From Flavobacterium sp. Leaf82 (GTDB taxonomy: Bacteria > Bacteroidota > Bacteroidia > Flavobacteriales > Flavobacteriaceae), in contig NZ_LMMA01000012.1 of the NCBI RefSeq assembly GCF_001422725.1, positions 1 through 64,000 of the forward strand: a stretch of DNA of 64,000 nt, read 5' to 3'. Below, in pieces: positions 32,991 through 41,186 of the stretch (position 1 is its first letter; the number at the start of each line of letters is the position of its first letter). The position numbers were made by a program, and so were the translations under genes. Under the pieces are notes generated by a model. It saw only the letters and a program-made list of their open reading frames with translations, did no database searches and was not told where the DNA came from.

Positions 32991-34283
32991 ATGAAAAAAA
33001 TTACTCAAATTATTTGCGTTCTTTTGACAGTTACCTCTATGAGTGCTCAACAAGAGAAAGGAATTATGGGCTACAACAATTGGTTGAACAACTGGACCGA
33101 ATTTAAGCCTAACAAAGTAGAGTATGGAGAAGCAAACCAAATTTTAGCAGGAAACATTTCTGTTAATACTAAATTGCTGAAAAGGAATATTTATGTATTG
33201 CAAGGAAATGTTTATGTAACTAATAATGCTGTTTTGACTATTGAGCCAGGAACATTGATTATTGGTGATTTCGAAACAAAAGGTGCCTTGGTAGTTACAA
33301 AAGGTGCACAACTTATTGCAGATGGTTTAGAAACTGACCCAATTGTATTTACTTCTAACCGTAGCCAGAAAAAAGCTGGAGACTGGGGTGGAGTTGTAAT
33401 TCTTGGTGATGCTCCAATAAACAAATTTGGAAATGTTGGTTCTTACAACATGGATCTTGATCCTACTTTGACTACTTATGGTGGTGATAACGCAGCTTCT
33501 AATTCTGGAGTTTTAAGATATGTTAGAATCGAATTTGCAGGAAAAAAAGTAAAAGGTGTTGATACTTTCAACGGTTTAACTCTTGCAGGTGTTGGTAACA
33601 AAACAGTTCTTGAAAACGTTATGGTAAGCTATGCCGGAGGAGACTCATTTGGTTTATTAGGAGGAGATTTAAATGTTACTAAATTTGTTTCTTACAAATC
33701 AATCAATGACGATTATAAATTCTCTCAAGGAGTTCAATGTCGTTTCTACAACTCATTAGCTGTTAGATCTTCATATTTTTCAAGTACTAAAGACGGATCT
33801 CGTTGTATGGAAGTAAAATCATACGAAAAGAAAAGTGAAACTGATTTTACTAAAAAACAGACTTTAGTAGTTGCAACTAATATTACAATGCTTAATGACA
33901 GTGAAAACATTAAAGCTGATATTCAGGCAGGTTTAGTAAAAGAGGCTGTGTATGTAGCTGAAAATGCTTCTCTTGAAATGAAAAGAAGTGTAATCTCTGG
34001 ATTTAATCCTGCAGTTTTATTAGACAGCAAAACAGAAATCAATGATGCCAACCTTAAAAAAATCAAATTTGAGGAAATGTATTTCAACTTATGTAACGGA
34101 AATATCTTTACAGAATACAATTCTAACAACGAAGATTTAGAAAGCTGGTATGGAAACAGTGTGTTCTTTAACGTATACTCTCAAAGTGACAATAAAGAAA
34201 CATTTATTGATATTTTCAATGCTAAAAAACCTGATTTCAGACTTCAATTAGGTAAAATCACAGCTTCAAGCGGAAATAGATAA
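32991..34283 (+). CDS. Secreted beta-helix protein in the spr operon
   Basis: A 430-residue protein with a signal peptide (residues 1-19, ending MSAQQ). The body has the pattern of a right-handed parallel beta-helix: VYVTNNAVLTIEPGTLIIGDFETKGALVVTKGAQL, then KKAGDWGGVVILGDAPIN, a motif that in Bacteroidota marks surface or periplasmic beta-helix proteins sometimes mislabelled as multidrug transporters. The C-terminal part (YSQSDNKETFIDIFNAKKPDFRLQLGK) is not a type IX sorting domain that I recognise. Its job is not known; its location suggests that it supports SprB display or gliding. It is followed by a 103-bp gap. Confidence 0.8.
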   Translation: MKKITQIICVLLTVTSMSAQQEKGIMGYNNWLNNWTEFKPNKVEYGEANQILAGNISVNTKLLKRNIYVLQGNVYVTNNAVLTIEPGTLIIGDFETKGALVVTKGAQLIADGLETDPIVFTSNRSQKKAGDWGGVVILGDAPINKFGNVGSYNMDLDPTLTTYGGDNAASNSGVLRYVRIEFAGKKVKGVDTFNGLTLAGVGNKTVLENVMVSYAGGDSFGLLGGDLNVTKFVSYKSINDDYKFSQGVQCRFYNSLAVRSSYFSSTKDGSRCMEVKSYEKKSETDFTKKQTLVVATNITMLNDSENIKADIQAGLVKEAVYVAENASLEMKRSVISGFNPAVLLDSKTEINDANLKKIKFEEMYFNLCNGNIFTEYNSNNEDLESWYGNSVFFNVYSQSDNKETFIDIFNAKKPDFRLQLGKITASSGNR

Positions 34284-34386
34284 ATAGATTCAGATTTTTA
34301 TTTTAAAGCGTAAATTTTATTAATAAAGTCCCCAGACACAATTTATGTACTCGTCTTAAAACGGACCAAATAAAGATCAAGACATA

Positions 34387-34803
34387 ATGGCTCAATCTAG
34401 AAAAAAATATTTTTTATATATAATATTTTTGGTTTCACCTATTACGTTAAGTCTATATGCACAAAGTTCATTAGAAAGACCTACGGCTTCTATTGATGCT
34501 ATTTGCAGCCTGACTGCGGCTCCAAACCAAAAAAATGATAGTGCTGATACAATAATCGGCAAATTAGATAATTCTAATCAGTTTATAGTAGGGCCATCCA
34601 TCCCCAAGGATGGCCTTGTTATGGCACTTGAGACGAATAAAGATCAAGACAACTCAAACTGCGAAGAAAAACCTTTTATAGCAGCCTTTTATTCTGTTCT
34701 TGCAAAGGACATTATAGAGAACTATAAGTATGATTTTTCGGAAACATTTATTGATATTTTGTTTTTTGAGAATATAGATTTGGCCAGAAAACGCACTATA
34801 TGA
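34387..34803 (+). CDS. Small secreted protein upstream of sprC
   Basis: A 138-residue protein with a signal peptide (residues ~1-25, hydrophobic YFLYIIFLVSPITLSLYAQ). The mature part is short and acidic, with two Cys (residues ~40 and ~98) that may form a disulphide. It has no family that I recognise. It overlaps sprC by 4 bp (ATGA), so both are translationally coupled. It contains a GC-rich perfect hairpin (34592-34615) and a 16-bp sequence that is also found just upstream of its own start. Confidence 0.65.
   Translation: MAQSRKKYFLYIIFLVSPITLSLYAQSSLERPTASIDAICSLTAAPNQKNDSADTIIGKLDNSNQFIVGPSIPKDGLVMALETNKDQDNSNCEEKPFIAAFYSVLAKDIIENYKYDFSETFIDILFFENIDLARKRTI
34592..34615 (+). other. GC-rich hairpin inside a coding region
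   Basis: GGCCATCC-ATCCCCAA-GGATGGCC is a perfect 8-bp stem, strikingly GC-rich in this AT-rich window. It is inside the gene just before sprC and has no T-run, so it may slow ribosomes or RNases rather than terminate. Confidence 0.7.
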
Positions 34804-36251
34804 TTAAAAAAACTACTCTATCTTTAACTAAATGCTTTCTGTTTTTGAGTATTCTTTTTGTTGTTAATTCAAAAATACAAGCGCAAACTATTGTACCACA
34901 AACACTTGATGGTCTGGAGAAGTTATGCGCGGGTAACAATTTCAACGAATTTTATGCAACATTTAGTTATATAGATTTTCCTGCAGGAACTACTTTTGTG
35001 ATTGAACTTTCAAACAGTCAGGGTAGTTATGCAACTCCTATTGCTACAACGAAACTTCTGGCAACAGATCTTTCTTCTACTTCACAAACTATAAAATTTG
35101 CTGTACCAACTACCATAGTTGGTGCAGACACTTATAGTTTTAGGGTTAAGAGTTCTTTGGCAAGTGCTCCAGCGAGTACGAGCTTTAAAAACACTTTGGG
35201 TAATACCTCTTTCCCTATATATTTTAAGGACTACGAAGGTTCTTTTTTCATTAATAATAAAAATGATGTTGCGTTGTTATGTGCAGGCGGTAGTCTGACA
35301 CTTTCTATCAACAACGACACGCCTGATATTGTAAATTCATCGCCAGTAAATTATGCAAAAATTAAGTATAAATGGTACAAAGATGATGTTGCAATTGCGG
35401 GACAAAGCTCTAAAGAGTTAATTGTTAATGCTCCAGGAAAATATTATGCCGAGATTGATTATGGTTTATGTTCTGATGTAAACTTTAGTTCAAATCGTGT
35501 TACCGTTAGTACTTCTGGTTCTGGCGGATCTGCGGTTTCTATTACTTCCAGTTTAGGAAATCCGTTTTGTGCAAGTGTTGACGGAACTATTTTAACAGCA
35601 ACTCAGGGTAATCATTATGTATGGAAAAAAGATGGCGCTGCATTTGGTGGCGACACTCGTACAGTTACTGCAAAAGATGCCGGAATTTATACCGTAGCTG
35701 TCGATTTTGGAGGTTGTAGTTCTACAGGAACAATTGACCTTAAAAACAACGGTTTTAACGCTAGTATTGACGTAGCAGACGAATTTGAACTTACAGAAGG
35801 AAGCACTCAAAATGTTACTGTAACAACAGATGCTGCAAGCCCTACTTTTGAGTGGTATTTAAACGATAATCTTATTGCAGGTGCAACAACAGATACGTAT
35901 GTAGTTGCAGCTATTGGTACTTATAAAGTAAAAATTTCACAGGTTTCAGGATGTGTGTCTTCTAAAGAATTTATTTTTAAAACTACAGGACCACCAAAAC
36001 CAACAAGTGTTATACCAAATATAATTAGTTTAACTAGGAGTCCATATTGGAATATCCCAGATGAATACAAGAATGAAAATACCAAGGTTATGATTATAAG
36101 TTCGAATGGCGATATGGTTCTTGATGTTAGCAATTATCAAGGAGATTGGCCTCAGACTTCAATAGATTTTAAAAATGTAAATCCAGTATATTACTATGTC
36201 ATTAAAGGCGACACAGGTGAAAAAAAAGGATCAATAACTGTGATAAGATAA
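34800..36251 (+). CDS. sprC: Gliding motility protein SprC
   Basis: A 483-residue exported protein with a signal peptide (about residues 1-29, ending KIQAQ), several Ig-like beta domains of about 85 residues that resemble SprB repeats (KYKWYKDDVAIAGQSSKELIVNAPGKYYAEID, YVWKKDGAAFGGDTRTVTAKDAGIYTVAV) and a C-terminal ~85-residue beta domain (NVIPNIISLTRSP... region) that looks like a variant of the type B type IX sorting domain. The assignment rests on its place directly before sprD and sprB, the gene order reported for F. johnsoniae, and on its similar size. It is coupled to the preceding small gene and lies 1 bp before sprD. Confidence 0.8.
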   Translation: MIKKTTLSLTKCFLFLSILFVVNSKIQAQTIVPQTLDGLEKLCAGNNFNEFYATFSYIDFPAGTTFVIELSNSQGSYATPIATTKLLATDLSSTSQTIKFAVPTTIVGADTYSFRVKSSLASAPASTSFKNTLGNTSFPIYFKDYEGSFFINNKNDVALLCAGGSLTLSINNDTPDIVNSSPVNYAKIKYKWYKDDVAIAGQSSKELIVNAPGKYYAEIDYGLCSDVNFSSNRVTVSTSGSGGSAVSITSSLGNPFCASVDGTILTATQGNHYVWKKDGAAFGGDTRTVTAKDAGIYTVAVDFGGCSSTGTIDLKNNGFNASIDVADEFELTEGSTQNVTVTTDAASPTFEWYLNDNLIAGATTDTYVVAAIGTYKVKISQVSGCVSSKEFIFKTTGPPKPTSVIPNIISLTRSPYWNIPDEYKNENTKVMIISSNGDMVLDVSNYQGDWPQTSIDFKNVNPVYYYVIKGDTGEKKGSITVIR

Positions 36252-36252
36252 T

Positions 36253-39200
36253 ATGAAGAAAATTTTACTATTCATAACTTTATTTTACGGTTTTTCAAAT
36301 ACACTCTATTCACAGACAGCTTCTGAGGATGGAGTTGTTTCGTTTTCGTTACCTATCAGAAATTCTTTAAAGTTTAATAGATATTTAATTAACCCTGCAT
36401 TTAGTTTTGTTCGCGAAACAAATGCTTATGCAAGTTTTTATAATAAAAGACAATGGGTGCAATTTGAGAATGCACCAAATACTTATTTAGCCAATTATTC
36501 TGGACGTTTTAGAGAAAATGAAGCTTTTGCTTTTGGATTATTTCAACAAAATTATGGTCTGATGACTGTTTTTGGCGGAATAGGAAACTTTGCACATAAC
36601 ATCGTTTTAGAACAGGATAGTAATTTAACTTTTGGTTTAAACGTTGGTGTTTATCAAAGTGCTTTAGACAAAGGAAAAATTATATCTGATAATACTTTTA
36701 TTGTTGAAGGCGATTATCCTTCACACACCTTACTTACTGTAAATCCCGGTATTAATTACGGAACTGCATTTCTTGATTTTGGAGTATCGGTTAACAATCT
36801 GATCCTTTACAATTTTGGAGGTGGTATTGTAAAAGAAGATCCGGAAAGAGCAATCGAACTTCATGCAATGTATACAGGATACATTGATAGTTATGGTTTT
36901 TTTGACAGAAGTAAATTTTCAGGAATTGTAAAAACAGAAATCAAACAAGACAAAACAGTTATTTCAGGACTTGCCATGGTCGCTATTCCGCAAGGAGTTT
37001 GGGCACAGGCAGGATATAATACTTTATATGGAGTTTCAGCCGGACTTGGTGTTAATATAACTCCAAGTATTGCTATTGAATATAACTATGAAAGAGGAAT
37101 GGGTAATTTCACGAACATGGGAGGTTCTCATGAATTTGCGATTGCTTATAAATTCAAAAACAAAAACTATTACTATGGTGATGACGAAGAAGGTGCATTA
37201 TTAGATCCGTCTAAGCCAAAAGCCGTAATCGCGAAACCATCGACCGCTACAACAGCAGCGAGAGCTGACGGTGTAGAAAAAGCAAGACTGGCAGCAGAAG
37301 CAAAAGCGAAAGCTGATGCCGAAGCAAAAGCAGCAAGACTTGCCGCATCAGAAAAAGTGAAAGCTGATGCCGAAGCCGCTGCAAAAGCAAAATTAGAAGC
37401 AGACAATAAAGCGAAAGCAGATGCTGAAGCTATTAAAATAAAATTAGCAGCCGATGCTAAAGCTAAGGCAGATGCCGCAGCTGCAGCAAGAGCACAAACT
37501 GCAACTGCAAACAGAGCAGTTGGTACAGAACAAAGAACACAAGCACAATTGGCCGCAGATAAAGCAAGAGCTGATGCTGAAGCCCGTAGAATTAAATTAG
37601 CTGCAGATAATAAAGCGAGAGTAGATGCCGCTGCCGCTGCGAGAGCACAAGCGGTTGCCAATAAACCTGGAGCTACTGCTGCACAAAAAACACAAGCACA
37701 ATTAGCTGCTGATAAAGCAAAAGCTGATGCAGAAGCAATGAAATTGAAATTAGCTGCAGACGCAAAAGCGAAAGCAGATGCTGAGGCTGCTGCAAAAGCA
37801 AAAGCTGCTCAAGCTGCAACACCTCAAAAAACACAAGCACAATTAGCTGCTGATAAAGCAAAAGCTGATGCCGAAGCATTGAAATTGAAATTAGCTGCAG
37901 ACGCAAAAGCGAAAGCCGATGCTGAAGCTGCAAAAGCTAAAGTTGCTGAAAGTGCAACACCTCAAAAAACACAAGCTCAATTAGCAGCCGAAAAAGCGAA
38001 AGCTGATGCTGAAGCTGCCGCAAAAGCAAAACTAGCTGCAGATGCAAAAGCAAAAGCTGATGCAGAAGCACTTCAGGCAAAACTAGCTGCTGATGCAAAA
38101 GCCAAAGCAGATGCTGCCGAAGTAAAACGTAAAGCAGATGCTAAAGCAAAAGCTGAAGCTGCAGATTTACAATCTATTTTAGCTGCAGATGCAAAAGCAA
38201 AAGCAGATTCAGATGCTTATCAGGCAAGATTAGCAGCTGAAGCAAAAATAGCTGCTGCCGCTGCTGCAAATACAAAAGCAAATGTTGATGCTGCGAATAA
38301 AGCAAAATTAGCTGCTGCCGCAAAAGTGAAAGCTGCGGAAGAAGCTGCATTAAAAGAAAAATTAGCTGCTGATGCAAAAGCAAAAGCAGATGCTGAAGCA
38401 AGAGAAGCAAGAATCGCTGCTGAAGCAAAAGCAAAAGCTGATGCCGAAGCTCTTAAAATAAAATTAGCTGCCGATGCAAAAGCGAAAGCAGATGCTGATG
38501 CACTTCAGGCAAAATTAGATGCTGAAGCTAAAGTTAAAGCAGACGCAGATGCGTTACAAGCAAAACTTGCCGCTGATGCAAAAGCGAAAGCAGATGCTGA
38601 AGCACAACAAGCGAAATTAGCCGCTGATGCAAAATCTAAAGCAGATGCAGAAGCATTACAAGCAAAATTAGCTGCCGATGCGAAAGCAAAAGCAGATGCT
38701 GAAGCACAACAAGCGAAATTAGCCGCTGATGCAAAATCTAAAGCAGATGCAGAAGCATTACAAGCAAAATTAGCCGCTGATGCAAAAGCCAAAGCCGATG
38801 CTGATGCACTTCAGGCAAAATTAGCTGCTGATGCAAAAGCAAAAGCTGATGCCGAAGCACAACAAGCAAAATTAGCTGCAGATGCGAAAGCAAAAGCGGA
38901 TATGGAAGCATTACAAGCACAACTTATGGCTGATGCTAAAGTTAAGGCAGACGCTGAAGCAACTGCAAAAGCAAAAGCTGATGCTGAAGCGAAAAAATTA
39001 CAAGAAGCAGAAGATGCTCGTTTAGCAAAATTAGCTGCCGATGCAAAAGCGAAAGCAGATGCAGAAGCACAACAAGCTAAATTAGCTGCCGATGCAAAAG
39101 CTAAAGCAGATGCAGAAGCACAACAAGCTAAATTAGCTGCTGATGCAAAAGCTAAAGCAGATGCGGCTGCACTTCAGGCAAAATTAGCTGCTGATGCAAA

Positions 39201-41061
39201 AGCCAAAGCAGACGCTGATGCATTACAAGCGAAATTAGCAGCTGATGCAAAAGCCAAAGCAGACGCTGATGCATTGCAAGCGAAATTAGCAGCTGATGCA
39301 AAAGCTAAAGCAGATGCAGAAGCACAACAAGCAAAATTAGCTGCAGATGCAAAAGCGAAAGCAGATGCAGAAGCACAACAAGCAAAATTAGCTGCTGATG
39401 CAAAAGCTAAAGCAGACGCTGATGCGTTACAAGCAAAATTAGCAGCAGATGCAAAAGCTAAAGCAGATGCAGAAGCACAACAAGCGAAATTAGCTGCTGA
39501 TGCAAAAGCTAAAGCAGACGCTGATGCGTTACAAGCGAAATTAGCAGCTGATGCAAAAGCCAAAGCAGACGCTGAAGCATTACAAGCTAAGTTAGCTGCT
39601 GACGCAAAAGCAAAAGCAGATGCCCAAGCATTACAAGCAAAACTAGCAGCCGATGCAAAAGCAGACGCTGATGCGTTACAAGCGAAATTAGCAGCCGATG
39701 CAAAAGCCAAAGCAGACGCTGAAGCATTACAAGCAAAATTAGCTGCTGATGCAAAAGCCAAAGCAGACGCTGATGCATTACAAGCAAAATTAGCTGCTGA
39801 TGCAAAAGCTAAAGCTAATGCAGAAGCACAACAAGCGAAATTAGCAGCTGATGCAAAAGCTAAAGCCGATGCTGCTGCAGCACAAGCAAAATTAGCTGCC
39901 GATGCAAAAGCTAAAGCAGACGCTGATGCAATTCAGGCAAAATTAGCTGCTGATGCAAAAGCAAAAGCAGATATGGAAGCAGCGCAGGCTAAGTTATTGG
40001 CTGATCAAAAAGCTAAAGCAGATGCTGAATCTACAGAAAGATTAAGAGCTGAAGAAGAAACAAGACAATTGAGACTGGCAGAAGAAGCACGTGAAGCAAA
40101 ATTATTAGCTGATGCAAAAGCGAAGGCAGATGCTGAGGCTCTTCAGGCTAAACTTGCTGCAGATGCACTTGCAAAAGCAGCTTCGGCTCCAAAAGATGAT
40201 ACAGCAAAAGCTATAGAGAGTTTGACAGAATCTATTGAAAGTTCAAGTAAAAATCAAAAAGATTTATTATCACAGTTCAATACAACAGTGGCAAATAAAC
40301 AAAGAGACTTGAATGACTTAAGAGAAGAGAATGATTTAAGCGAAAAAGGAATTTACAGAGAACCAAAACCTTTTAAAAGTGTTGCGGCAGAAAATAGTCA
40401 GTTAGAAGCATTAAAAGCACAACTTGCTGAAGCAAACAGAGCTCAAAAAGATGAAATCGATAAGTTGACTAATTTATATAACGAAAGACTTAAAAAAGTT
40501 CCTAATAAAAATGATGCTCTGAACAAAGCTTATCTTGAAAAGATAAATCAGTTGAAAGCAGCACAATTAAAAATGGAACAAGACAGCGCTACTTTACTTT
40601 CGAATTTAGAACGTATTAAAGCGGAAACTGAAATAGAGAAAAAACGTAGAATCAAACGTGCAGCTTACGAGAACGATCAAGGAAGATATGCGCAGGACGT
40701 TGCTGCTCTTAAACGTATAAAAGAAACAACAAAATTGAGTAGTACACCATTAACCGCAAGTGATTTTGATTTTGGTGAAGACCAGTCGAATATGCAAATT
40801 ATCAAGAATATTAAAAATTCTGATAATGGTTATTATTTAATTATTGCCGTTCACAGCAGTGTTGAAAAAAGAGATCAATTCTTAACCAAAGCGGTGGCAG
40901 CCGGACGTTCAGATGTTAATTTCTTTTACAATGTGACAACAAGTAAATATTATATCTATTACGAGAAATTCGATGGATTATCTGAAGCAACTAAAGCATT
41001 AGAAGCAAAAGGTAACAAGCCATATAACGGGAAAATGGCTATCGTAAAAGTTGAGAATTAA
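36253..41061 (+). CDS. sprD: Gliding motility protein SprD
   Basis: A 1602-residue protein. After a signal peptide (residues ~1-20) comes a PorP/SprF-like beta-barrel domain (about 25-305; compare INPAFSFVRETNAYASFYNKRQW, a block shared with SprF-type proteins). Residues ~335-1310 are an Ala/Lys/Asp-rich region made of a 17-residue unit (LAADAKAKADAEALQAK and variants) repeated more than 30 times. A charged coiled coil follows (about 1330-1500), and the last ~85 residues resemble a SPOR-like fold (YYLIIAVHSSVEKRDQFL ... AIVKVE). It probably spans the outer membrane and projects a long helical or collapsed stalk into the periplasm. Array length probably differs between strains. Confidence 0.85.
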   Translation: MKKILLFITLFYGFSNTLYSQTASEDGVVSFSLPIRNSLKFNRYLINPAFSFVRETNAYASFYNKRQWVQFENAPNTYLANYSGRFRENEAFAFGLFQQNYGLMTVFGGIGNFAHNIVLEQDSNLTFGLNVGVYQSALDKGKIISDNTFIVEGDYPSHTLLTVNPGINYGTAFLDFGVSVNNLILYNFGGGIVKEDPERAIELHAMYTGYIDSYGFFDRSKFSGIVKTEIKQDKTVISGLAMVAIPQGVWAQAGYNTLYGVSAGLGVNITPSIAIEYNYERGMGNFTNMGGSHEFAIAYKFKNKNYYYGDDEEGALLDPSKPKAVIAKPSTATTAARADGVEKARLAAEAKAKADAEAKAARLAASEKVKADAEAAAKAKLEADNKAKADAEAIKIKLAADAKAKADAAAAARAQTATANRAVGTEQRTQAQLAADKARADAEARRIKLAADNKARVDAAAAARAQAVANKPGATAAQKTQAQLAADKAKADAEAMKLKLAADAKAKADAEAAAKAKAAQAATPQKTQAQLAADKAKADAEALKLKLAADAKAKADAEAAKAKVAESATPQKTQAQLAAEKAKADAEAAAKAKLAADAKAKADAEALQAKLAADAKAKADAAEVKRKADAKAKAEAADLQSILAADAKAKADSDAYQARLAAEAKIAAAAAANTKANVDAANKAKLAAAAKVKAAEEAALKEKLAADAKAKADAEAREARIAAEAKAKADAEALKIKLAADAKAKADADALQAKLDAEAKVKADADALQAKLAADAKAKADAEAQQAKLAADAKSKADAEALQAKLAADAKAKADAEAQQAKLAADAKSKADAEALQAKLAADAKAKADADALQAKLAADAKAKADAEAQQAKLAADAKAKADMEALQAQLMADAKVKADAEATAKAKADAEAKKLQEAEDARLAKLAADAKAKADAEAQQAKLAADAKAKADAEAQQAKLAADAKAKADAAALQAKLAADAKAKADADALQAKLAADAKAKADADALQAKLAADAKAKADAEAQQAKLAADAKAKADAEAQQAKLAADAKAKADADALQAKLAADAKAKADAEAQQAKLAADAKAKADADALQAKLAADAKAKADAEALQAKLAADAKAKADAQALQAKLAADAKADADALQAKLAADAKAKADAEALQAKLAADAKAKADADALQAKLAADAKAKANAEAQQAKLAADAKAKADAAAAQAKLAADAKAKADADAIQAKLAADAKAKADMEAAQAKLLADQKAKADAESTERLRAEEETRQLRLAEEAREAKLLADAKAKADAEALQAKLAADALAKAASAPKDDTAKAIESLTESIESSSKNQKDLLSQFNTTVANKQRDLNDLREENDLSEKGIYREPKPFKSVAAENSQLEALKAQLAEANRAQKDEIDKLTNLYNERLKKVPNKNDALNKAYLEKINQLKAAQLKMEQDSATLLSNLERIKAETEIEKKRRIKRAAYENDQGRYAQDVAALKRIKETTKLSSTPLTASDFDFGEDQSNMQIIKNIKNSDNGYYLIIAVHSSVEKRDQFLTKAVAAGRSDVNFFYNVTTSKYYIYYEKFDGLSEATKALEAKGNKPYNGKMAIVKVEN
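37300..40170 (+). repeat. 51-bp coding tandem array in sprD
   Basis: The unit is 51 bp (17 codons), more than 30 copies, mostly alternating between AEAQQAK-type and ADALQAK-type ends. A 102-bp double unit carrying a rare SKAD variant is repeated almost exactly in tandem (about 38572-38775), a sign of recent duplication. One copy near 39650-39670 lacks two codons. All lengths are multiples of three, so the reading frame stays open. Confidence 0.9.
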
Positions 41062-41186
41062 TACGTATTAAGATTGAGTCGGTCCTTCTTAAGAAATTAA
41101 GAAGGGCATAATAATAAATGTTATAGAATACTAATTGTTTTATTCACTAATGCCCCTTAGAGGATAAGATGTAAGTAAACAAAAAA
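41062..41186. other. Gap between sprD and sprB with a GAAA hairpin
   Basis: CCTTCTTAA-GAAA-TTAAGAAGG (41084-41105) is a perfect 9-bp stem closed by a GAAA tetraloop. No T-run follows, so it is not a classic terminator. The rest of the 125-bp gap has no ORF. It may stabilise or process the long mRNA, or be the binding site of a regulator. Confidence 0.7.

Noticed and set aside
39174..39761. Long reverse-strand ORFs across the sprD repeat (also 37173-37661, 38505-38792 and others)
   Set aside because: They are mirror images of a codon-biased Ala/Lys repeat (GCN codons read as antisense). They lack starts with context and have the same Ala/Ser/Phe composition throughout.
37300..40170. CRISPR array
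   Set aside because: The periodic sequence is an in-frame 51-bp coding unit with no unique spacers and no cas genes nearby.
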